Source: JAEINY01 sp942490535
GTDB taxonomy: Bacteria > Bacteroidota > Bacteroidia > Bacteroidales > Marinilabiliaceae
Assembly: GCA_942490535.1 (NCBI GenBank)
Contig: CALNXQ010000005.1
Coordinates: forward strand, 1,426,001-1,490,000
Direction of reading: 5' to 3'
Length of the DNA: 64,000 bases
The position numbers and the translations under genes are program-made. Of this stretch, positions 57,305 to 64,000 are shown piece after piece (position 1 is the stretch's first letter; each line of letters opens with the position of its first letter). A model generated the notes under the pieces. That model had not been told where the DNA came from and made no database searches. It saw only the letters and a list, made by a program, of their open reading frames with translations.

Positions 57305-58305
57305 AAACATACATTTACCCAACATATAATCCAGAAAGAGACACCTCAGGAAACATGTATATTAAGTACTTTCATGATTCCTTTGACAAAGAGGTCGAAT
57401 TGGTGAATAAAAAGGCGTATTTAGGTATATCAAGTCTTTTTTTCAATTTGGGGGCCAGTGTTTTTATAATACATTGGGTAGATTTAATTCCTTTAAAACG
57501 ATATGGCCTAATCCAAACATTTCTGTTTCTGGTAGCTTTGTCCCTTTTACTCATTAAAAGGAAAAAAATTGTTTGGGTTTTGCACAATAAAGCTCCTCAT
57601 CGAAAGCCCCAAAATTTATTAGATAAGTTTAAGGATTTCTTGGTACATATGTTAATATACGTGATGTCTCGTGCGTCAAACTTTATTATTACTCATGCAA
57701 GGGAAGGTGTTAGTTTTATTAAGGGATTACATAAAAAGATCAACCGTAATAAAGTAAAATATGTACCCCATCCAGTTTATTCGCAAAAGCTAGAGCTTTC
57801 CAAAACGATAAAGTGGGATTACGTTGTTTGGGGTGGGATAAGTAAATACAAGAATATTGCACAACTCTTTGATATAATTTCCAAATCAGACAAACTACAA
57901 AAAAGGAAGTTTCTTGTTTGTGGGAAATGTACAGATGATAATTACCTTAATGAACTTAACCAAAAGAAGCCTAATAATGTAACTTTCATCAACGAATTCG
58001 TATCCGATGCAGAATTAACAGACTACCTTAAAACTACGAAAGCTATTCTTTTTACTTATAAGCTGGATACAGTTTTAAGTTCAGGAGCTCTTATCTACAG
58101 TTTTAATTTTTGCAAAACTATTATCGGGCCTAATGGAGGTTCATTTTGTGATTATCCATCAATTGTGAGTTGTTACGATTCTTTGGATGAAATATGTAAG
58201 ATTGATATAGAAAAAAAACCAGATGTTGAATATGTTAGAAGTTACATTCATGAAAATTGTTGGGATTTGCTATCTATCAAAATTCTGAAATTCATAAATG
58301 TATAA
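57301..58305 (+). CDS. glycosyltransferase-like protein, GT-B fold
   Basis: The 334-residue protein shows a GT-B pattern with a membrane-associating hydrophobic segment (about 69-86, LIQTFLFLVALSLLLIKR). It has VWVLHNKAPHR, KYVPHPVYSQ, a VWGGISKYKNI motif at the start of the second domain, and ILFTYKLDTVLSSGALIYSF near the donor site. The EX7E motif of GT4 is weak. I place it as a GT4/GT70-like transferase on overall pattern. Confidence 0.75.
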   Translation: MKTYIYPTYNPERDTSGNMYIKYFHDSFDKEVELVNKKAYLGISSLFFNLGASVFIIHWVDLIPLKRYGLIQTFLFLVALSLLLIKRKKIVWVLHNKAPHRKPQNLLDKFKDFLVHMLIYVMSRASNFIITHAREGVSFIKGLHKKINRNKVKYVPHPVYSQKLELSKTIKWDYVVWGGISKYKNIAQLFDIISKSDKLQKRKFLVCGKCTDDNYLNELNQKKPNNVTFINEFVSDAELTDYLKTTKAILFTYKLDTVLSSGALIYSFNFCKTIIGPNGGSFCDYPSIVSCYDSLDEICKIDIEKKPDVEYVRSYIHENCWDLLSIKILKFINV

Positions 58306-58374
58306 CATCCTGGAATTATGCGGTTTGGTAAATGTTAATGCTTTGATAAATCTTATGGTTTTTTTATTTGAACA

Positions 58375-59511
58375 ATGAATATTGCTTTTATAATTACCAA
58401 TAAATCTCAATTCAATATATCGCATTATAATAATCAGGAAACTGGTCGTGGTAAGGCGCTTGTAGATGCTGGGTATAATGTTGATATATATGTATTCGAT
58501 TTTCAAAAACGATCTACACAAGTAGTCTATAAAAAAGCCGATAAAAGGTTAAGAGTTATCCCTTACAAAGGAGTAAAGATTGTTGGAAATCAAACGATAC
58601 CTATTAACCTAAAGTCAAAATTGAAGAAAGAAAAATACACTTATGCTCACCTTCATGAGTATCCATGGGTAATTCCTTGGTTAATAGGTAGGTTTCTTCG
58701 AAGGAGGGGAACGAAAACAATTCTTGTTCAAGGAATGTATGAGGATTTTCGTGGAAGAAGCAAGAGAATGTACAATAAACTATATGATTTTTTGATTTTT
58801 CCTCGACTTATAAAGGTACTTAATGGGATGACTTTTAAAACCCAAATAGCCCATAAATACATCGTTAATAAAGGGGCAAAAGGTTTACCTGCCACTGTGA
58901 TCCCTATTGGATTGGATACGCATCATTTTGAAACGAGTACCGGGGAAAGTCCGCTTAATAAATTTTTAACTGCAAAAATCCAGCAGTTCTCAAAAACATT
59001 ACTTTACATAGGCTCTATTGAGGAAAGAAGAAATCCGAGGTTTATTATTGACATCCTTTCAGATTTAGTAAAAAATGATAGTTCCTTTGGACTCGTGATT
59101 GTTGGAAAAGGTCCATTATTGGACGAATTATTAGAATATATATGTCTTAAGAATGTACAAGAATATGTTGTAACTGTCAATTCTTTAATGCAAGAGCAGT
59201 TACCTTGGATATATCGAAACGCTGATATGTTTTTATTACCAAGTTCATATGAAATATTCGGAATGGTCTTATTAGAGTCTTTTTATTTCGGACTTTCTGT
59301 TTTATCATCTCCTACAGCAGGCGCCTTGGAAGTAATTCCCTCTTTCTATAACGGATATGTAAAGCCTTTGGAAAAAGATGTTTGGGTGAAAACTATTGAA
59401 TTACATTTCAAAAATTCTACAAATTCTGTTCAGATACGCAATAAGTATCATCAACGTTATGAATGGAGCACAATTGCTAAGGAGTTTATATCCTTTTATG
59501 ATGAATTATAG
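58375..59511 (+). CDS. family 4 glycosyltransferase
   Basis: The 378-residue protein has a GT-B fold. The second domain begins TLLYIGSIEERRNPRFIIDIL and the donor-binding signature is LLPSSYEIFGMVLLESFYFGLSVLSSP (E-x7-E). IPIGLDTHHF lies at the domain junction. It probably adds one sugar of the repeat unit. Confidence 0.9.
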   Translation: MNIAFIITNKSQFNISHYNNQETGRGKALVDAGYNVDIYVFDFQKRSTQVVYKKADKRLRVIPYKGVKIVGNQTIPINLKSKLKKEKYTYAHLHEYPWVIPWLIGRFLRRRGTKTILVQGMYEDFRGRSKRMYNKLYDFLIFPRLIKVLNGMTFKTQIAHKYIVNKGAKGLPATVIPIGLDTHHFETSTGESPLNKFLTAKIQQFSKTLLYIGSIEERRNPRFIIDILSDLVKNDSSFGLVIVGKGPLLDELLEYICLKNVQEYVVTVNSLMQEQLPWIYRNADMFLLPSSYEIFGMVLLESFYFGLSVLSSPTAGALEVIPSFYNGYVKPLEKDVWVKTIELHFKNSTNSVQIRNKYHQRYEWSTIAKEFISFYDEL

Positions 59512-59549
59512 AAACCTCTTTCGTTGAGAATACTGTTAATACTATTTCC

Positions 59550-60674
59550 GTGATATACTTAATTGATACAATAGGTAAAGAAGTTGGAATGCATTTATAT
59601 AACGATGCATTTGTGAAAGAATTCAATAAATATGGAATTGAAGTTAATGTTGTTTCCAACTACGAGGATAACAATACACAAAATATTATTCCCAATTTAT
59701 ATAAAGGAGGTGTTCTGAGGAAAATTGGAATGTTGATAGTCGCCTTCATTCGATTAAGTTTATTTAGAGTTAGGCATCGAAGAAGTGTCTTTGTTTATCA
59801 GTCGTATGGAATGAGGAATGTCGACATCTTGTTTACATCTTTATTTTTCACCTCGAAATCTTTTTTTGTTATCGTTCATGATGTTTTTGCTTTAACCCCA
59901 AATGATAACAAAGATAAAAGTAAAGGAATAAAAAAGTTTGTTTATAGAAATGTAGTTTCGAATATTATTTGTCATTCAGCAAGGACTGAAGAAGATTTGA
60001 AAACCATTGGCTTTAATGGAAATATCATTACGTTTCCTCATTTCAATTATAGTTTCAATAAAGAAATATATGAGAATGAATTAGGAGTGGACGTAATTAA
60101 TTCAATTAGTAAGGACAAGGTAAATATTCTTTTTTTTGGCCAAATTAGTTTAACAAAAGGCATTGATCTACTTATAGATGCACTTGGCTTAATCAGCTCA
60201 GAAACGCATGATAAAGTGAATATTATTATTGCAGGAATGGATAAAGCAAATTTGGTTACCAGTAAAAAGTTGCCATCTTTCGTTCAAAAAATTTGTAGGT
60301 ATATAACGGATAGTGAACTTAACTACTTCTTCTCTAAATCTGATTTTTTGTTGTTACCGTATAAAAAAATATATCAGAGTGGTGTTTTGGATGCAGCTAT
60401 TTATTTCAAAAGTCCAGTTTTGTTGTCAGATATTGAGTATTTTAATCTATTTATTGATGATTATCCCTCTTTTGGGGAATTAATATCTCCTTGCGATCCA
60501 CATCATATTGCATATATGATTGAAAGGATTTCGAGAGATGATCTTGATAAGGTTTATTACAATGACAAGGAGATTAATAATTATATAAATGCTCATGATT
60601 CATCTCGCCTAATAGATGCTATTGAGAATGTTTTGAAAAAGGAGAGACTAGAAAAATACCTCTGGAATAATTAA
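59550..60674 (+). CDS. glycosyltransferase, GT-B fold
   Basis: The 374-residue protein begins at a GTG (MIYLIDTIGKEVGMHLYN). It has NILFFGQISLTKGIDLLIDAL as start of the donor domain and FLLLPYKKIYQSGVLDAAIYFKSPVLLSD in place of the canonical EX7E motif, where glutamates are missing. It is therefore a distant GT4 relative. It is followed nine bases later by another transferase gene. Confidence 0.82.
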   Translation: MIYLIDTIGKEVGMHLYNDAFVKEFNKYGIEVNVVSNYEDNNTQNIIPNLYKGGVLRKIGMLIVAFIRLSLFRVRHRRSVFVYQSYGMRNVDILFTSLFFTSKSFFVIVHDVFALTPNDNKDKSKGIKKFVYRNVVSNIICHSARTEEDLKTIGFNGNIITFPHFNYSFNKEIYENELGVDVINSISKDKVNILFFGQISLTKGIDLLIDALGLISSETHDKVNIIIAGMDKANLVTSKKLPSFVQKICRYITDSELNYFFSKSDFLLLPYKKIYQSGVLDAAIYFKSPVLLSDIEYFNLFIDDYPSFGELISPCDPHHIAYMIERISRDDLDKVYYNDKEINNYINAHDSSRLIDAIENVLKKERLEKYLWNN

Positions 60675-60683
60675 TGATATAGG

Positions 60684-61874
60684 ATGAAAATTATTGAAAT
60701 TGCCACTGGTTATACTCAAATGCCTGCTAAAATAGGAGCGGCTACCGAGATTGTTATAGAAAATTTGTTAAAAGGCTTCAACAACCTTCAAATTGAAAAT
60801 GAACTTATTGATATATCTTTCTCTGCCCAAGAGCAAAATCTTGAAAACTATCTTTCTGGAACTAGAATACATAAAATTAGTATTCCGAACTGGTTAAATA
60901 GGATTAAAGATAAAGGTATAGTCCACCTACTACGTCGTGTAATTTATTCAGTCAAAGTAGGTTATTTCCTTAAAAAGTACCTTAAACGCCAAAGTACTCA
61001 AGAATCCATTTATATTCATTTCCATAATCAGTTTAATTTTTTCTTCGTATTTATTATAGCTAGAGGAATAATTCGTCAGCGAGGCGTTGATTTACTATAT
61101 ACCATACATACCCCAAGCTGGTCTGCCGACAAAACACCTCCCAGGAAGCTCTTGTTAGAGAAGTTTGCGATTTCGCATGCGGATACTGTCATTAGTTTAA
61201 CAACTTTAATAAGAGATAATATATTGAAGTATGTAAAAAATCTCAAGAGTGGTAAACTGGCTGTGATTCCAAATGGTGTTGATTCAGCTGATTACTATCC
61301 CTTAAATACTGATAAGAAGCAAAATCAAATTTTAAATATTGGGTCTGTTTGTGAAAGGAAAAGCCAGTTGGAAACCATAATGGCGCTTAAAAAATTCCTA
61401 AAGAAGGAGTCTTTTAAACTTGTGTTTGCCGGTAAGATTATTGAACCCCAATATTTTCAAAGGATCAAGAATTATATTGAAGAGAACAATCTTCATGACC
61501 ATGTAGTATATAAGGGAGAAGTAGAACCAGGCCCAGAGCTAAATAAACTATACAATGTTTCCAAATTGTATGTATCACATTCTAAGCAAGAAGCCTTTGT
61601 AAGTCTAGTGATTCTTGAAAGTATGGCAGCAGGACTTCCAGTGATATTATCTTCTAGTTTTGATTCCTTTTTAGATAAGGATGATGTTATTCGTGAAACG
61701 GTCAAAATTGTTTCGGATGAGGATTTCTATCATCAAGTTAAACGAATAATAGAGTGTGAATCATATTCGCGACAATATGCTGATAGTCAACGGAGATTAA
61801 TAAATCAATACTATACTTGGGGTGCGATAGTAGAAAAAATGATTAAAGAGATATCGGATAAAAAAATTAACTAA
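60684..61874 (+). CDS. family 4 glycosyltransferase
   Basis: The 396-residue protein opens with a glycine-less variant of the GT-B N-terminal loop (IATGYTQMPAKIGAATEI). It has IPNGVDSADYYPL at the hinge, ILNIGSVCERKSQLETIMAL at the start of domain two, and SKQEAFVSLVILESMAAGLPVILSS (E-x7-E). Its stop is directly adjacent to the next start. Confidence 0.92.
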   Translation: MKIIEIATGYTQMPAKIGAATEIVIENLLKGFNNLQIENELIDISFSAQEQNLENYLSGTRIHKISIPNWLNRIKDKGIVHLLRRVIYSVKVGYFLKKYLKRQSTQESIYIHFHNQFNFFFVFIIARGIIRQRGVDLLYTIHTPSWSADKTPPRKLLLEKFAISHADTVISLTTLIRDNILKYVKNLKSGKLAVIPNGVDSADYYPLNTDKKQNQILNIGSVCERKSQLETIMALKKFLKKESFKLVFAGKIIEPQYFQRIKNYIEENNLHDHVVYKGEVEPGPELNKLYNVSKLYVSHSKQEAFVSLVILESMAAGLPVILSSSFDSFLDKDDVIRETVKIVSDEDFYHQVKRIIECESYSRQYADSQRRLINQYYTWGAIVEKMIKEISDKKIN

Positions 61875-62777
61875 ATGAAGAAGAAAATTTACATTGCAGG
61901 ATGTGGTGGGATGCTAGGAGAGGCATTTTATACACAGTTTAAAAATGGCTATGAAATAAAATGTACGGATAAAGATGTTAATGAAGATTGGTTGTCATTT
62001 CTAGATTTTAGGGATTTAGAGGCCTATAAAGAGGATGTCCTTTCCTTCAAACCTGATTATTTATTTCATTTAGGGGCATATACGGATTTAGAATTTTGTG
62101 AAACGAATTCTGATGATACATATTTAACAAACACCTTGGCTGTTGAAAATGCAGTATATATCGCTAATGAATTAGACATTCCCCTGTTATACATTAGTAC
62201 AGCTGGAATATTTGATGGTAAACAAGATCTATATGACGATTGGGATCTTCCAAACCCATTAGGAGTATATGCGAGGTCTAAATATATGGGAGAGCGTTTC
62301 GTATGTGAAAATGCAAAGAGGTTTTTAGTTTGTCGTGCTGGTTGGATGATGGGATCAGGCCCTAAAAAGGATAAAAAATTCATTCAAAAGTTAATGAAGC
62401 AGATAAAAGATGGAGCTAAGGAATTATTCATTGTAAACGATAAAGATGGTACTCCAACTTATACTCATGATTTTGCACAAACTGTTAAGGAATTAATTGA
62501 GAAAGAGTATTGGGGATTATATAATTGTGTGTGTGGAGGACAAACAAGTCGATTAGAAGTTGCTAATGAGCTGATTTCACTACTTGGTAAAAAGGAGGAC
62601 GTAAAAATTTCAGAAGTAGATTCAAGTTACTTCAAGGATGTATATTTTGCTGCTAGGCCTGCCTCCGAGAGGTTAGTTACTAAAAAATTAGAGTTGAGAA
62701 AAGTTAATTCTATGCGAGACTGGAGAATTGCGTTAAAAGAGTATATTGAGAATTATTATCAAGGCTATCTCGAGTAG
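61875..62777 (+). CDS. RmlD-like dTDP-4-dehydrorhamnose reductase family protein
   Basis: The 300-residue extended SDR has the cofactor loop YIAGCGGMLGEAF (6-18), DYLFHLGAYTDLEFCETN (about 56-73), YISTAGIFDG, and the catalytic YARSK. RmlD reduces the 4-keto group in the last step of dTDP-L-rhamnose synthesis. The genuine RmlD motif HTSAWT is not visible, and rmlB and rmlC are not in the window, though an rfbA-like gene begins at 63920. Another 4-ketohexose may be the substrate. Confidence 0.85.
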   Translation: MKKKIYIAGCGGMLGEAFYTQFKNGYEIKCTDKDVNEDWLSFLDFRDLEAYKEDVLSFKPDYLFHLGAYTDLEFCETNSDDTYLTNTLAVENAVYIANELDIPLLYISTAGIFDGKQDLYDDWDLPNPLGVYARSKYMGERFVCENAKRFLVCRAGWMMGSGPKKDKKFIQKLMKQIKDGAKELFIVNDKDGTPTYTHDFAQTVKELIEKEYWGLYNCVCGGQTSRLEVANELISLLGKKEDVKISEVDSSYFKDVYFAARPASERLVTKKLELRKVNSMRDWRIALKEYIENYYQGYLE

Positions 62778-62779
62778 AA

Positions 62780-63874
62780 ATGAAAAAGAAGAAGATTCAT
62801 ATTGTTGGTACCCATGGGGTTCCTGCAAAATATGGTGGGTTTGAAACGTTAGCGGATTTTTTATGTCAGAACCTGAGTTCAGAATTTGATATTACCGTCT
62901 ATTGTAATGCCCACAAATATGAAGAAAAGCCGCGTACGTATTGTGGTGCGAAGTTAGAGTATGTTGCATTAGAAGCGAATGGCTTTAAAGGAATTTTTTA
63001 TGATTTGATTACCTACTGCAAAGCCTTATTTTCATCTGATATTATTCTTTATTTAAGTCCTGTAGGATCTGGTTTTATGACACCACTAAAATACCTTACA
63101 GGAAAAAAGGTGATTGTTAATCATGGAGGTTTGAATGAATGGGAAAGGGAAAAACTGAATTGGATACAAAAAAAATGGGCGAAGTTTAACCATTGGATTG
63201 CCTCAAAGTTTGCAGATGTGAATATTGCAGATAATGAATTATACAAGAATAGTTTGAAACAAAACTTTAATGCGGAGTCTGTAGTTATTCGGTATGGTGG
63301 GGATCACGTTAGAAAAATAAATCAAGATAGTAAAGTACTAAAAGAAAAATATCCTTTCGTAAAAGGGAAATATGCAGTTAGTATATCAAGAGCTCAGGTA
63401 GATAATAACATTCACACTGTATTGGAAGCCTTTGAGAATTTTGACTTGTATAAGGTAGTAATTGTTTCCAATTGGGATGTATCAGAATATGGTCGTTCGC
63501 TTAAAGCAACCTACAAAGATCATGCAAACATAATACTTCTTGATGCAATTTATGATAAAGAAGAACTAGATTATGTACGTGGTAATTCCTACATTTATAT
63601 TCACTCCCATTCAAGATGTGGTACAGCCCCATCACTTGTAGAAGCAATGAACCTTGAACTGCCCATTGTCTCTTTTGATGTACCAACGAATCGAGAGACA
63701 ACCAATAAAAAAGCATTTTTTTTTAAGGATTCATCTTCGCTTATTTCTACTTTGAAAACAATTGATGATGAGAAAGCTAAAACTATCAAAAGTGAGTTGT
63801 TTAAACTGGCATGTGAAAGATATACCTGGAAGCATATTTCTCATCAGTATAAATCGTTATTTGAAAACGTTTAA
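62780..63874 (+). CDS. DUF1972/GT4 glycosyltransferase (rhamnosyltransferase-like)
   Basis: The 364-residue protein begins IHIVGTHGVPAKYGGFETLADFL, the DUF1972 signature seen in rhamnosyl- and related transferases. Its second domain has SISRAQVDNNIHTVLEAFE, and the donor-site motif is HSRCGTAPSLVEAMNLELPIVSFD. It begins two bases after the RmlD-like gene. A deoxy-sugar donor would fit both neighbours. Confidence 0.9.
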   Translation: MKKKKIHIVGTHGVPAKYGGFETLADFLCQNLSSEFDITVYCNAHKYEEKPRTYCGAKLEYVALEANGFKGIFYDLITYCKALFSSDIILYLSPVGSGFMTPLKYLTGKKVIVNHGGLNEWEREKLNWIQKKWAKFNHWIASKFADVNIADNELYKNSLKQNFNAESVVIRYGGDHVRKINQDSKVLKEKYPFVKGKYAVSISRAQVDNNIHTVLEAFENFDLYKVVIVSNWDVSEYGRSLKATYKDHANIILLDAIYDKEELDYVRGNSYIYIHSHSRCGTAPSLVEAMNLELPIVSFDVPTNRETTNKKAFFFKDSSSLISTLKTIDDEKAKTIKSELFKLACERYTWKHISHQYKSLFENV

Positions 63875-63919
63875 TCTACCTAACTTTTACCGCGTTTCAC
63901 CTAAATCAATTAAAAATCC

Positions 63920-64000
63920 ATGAAAGGTATTATTCTCGCCGGTGGATCCGGCACACGTTTACATCCTATAACATTAGCGACATCAAAGCAGTTATTGCCA
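63920..64000 (+). CDS. rfbA: glucose-1-phosphate thymidylyltransferase, 5' fragment (window end)
   Basis: Only 27 codons lie in the window: MKGIILAGGSGTRLHPITL and the following ATSKQLLP. This is the classic RmlA/RfbA opening (L-A-G-G-x-G-T-R-L-x-P with K-Q-L-L-P). It suggests that the dTDP-sugar pathway genes continue beyond 64000. Confidence 0.88.
   Translation, partial: MKGIILAGGSGTRLHPITLATSKQLLP

Overview
The window is chromosomal DNA from a member of the Bacteroidota. The signs are a complete type IX secretion (T9SS) core cluster (porP, gldK, gldL, gldM, gldN), DUF4270, DUF5916 and DUF5020 family proteins, a DksA-like protein with a single cysteine, AT-rich spacers, and promoters of the Bacteroidota type (TTTG about 20 bp before TAnnTTTG) instead of -35/-10 boxes. 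The 16S sequence fits Bacteroidia, perhaps a marine Marinilabiliales-like lineage. That finer placement is an impression, not a computed result.

Layout. 1-7.6 kb holds housekeeping genes: a DUF4270 lipoprotein (cut by the window edge) and a one-domain glycogen-synthase-like protein on the minus strand, diverging from panC-panD (pantothenate synthesis), then a heptose-phosphate adenylyltransferase-like gene, radA, and a convergent class A penicillin-binding protein. 7.8-17.4 kb holds topA, a degenerate arginase-fold protein that overlaps topA, and the T9SS/gliding cluster. 17.4-28.3 kb holds a mannose-1-phosphate guanylyltransferase, an MlaE/MlaF lipid-transport pair, an S41 protease lipoprotein, an unrecognised gene, purine nucleoside phosphorylase, an ECF sigma factor with two unrecognised membrane proteins, and a large DUF5916 outer-membrane protein. 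28.3-34.2 kb is one complete rRNA operon (16S, tRNA-Ile, tRNA-Ala, 23S, 5S). It has tandem promoters, boxA-like leader elements and a strong terminator.

34.2-34.9 kb has no recognisable gene. It holds an in-phase 21-bp tandem repeat with a 42-bp higher-order period and a G+C-rich segment with dyads. 34.9-42 kb holds a purine permease with a DUF5020 (Tsx-like) outer-membrane partner, ileS, a DksA-like protein and lspA. 42-64 kb is a surface-polysaccharide locus: a Wza-type exporter, a UDP-glucose dehydrogenase, a broken IS982-family element, a pyruvyl transferase, an SDR and a MenD-like ThDP enzyme, an acetyltransferase, Wzx flippase, Wzy polymerase, Wzz chain-length protein, six glycosyltransferases, an RmlD-like reductase, and the first codons of a sugar-1-phosphate nucleotidyltransferase.

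How the genes work together. The polysaccharide genes look sufficient for a Wzx/Wzy-dependent glycan containing uronic acid and probably pyruvyl, acyl and deoxy-sugar decorations. The MenD-like/SDR pair is the least ordinary enzymology. The best candidates for something undescribed are the 21/42-bp repeat tract beside the rRNA operon, the arginase-fold pseudoenzyme between topA and the T9SS genes, and the MenD-like enzyme inside the glycan locus. No CRISPR array, prophage or recognisable defence system was seen.
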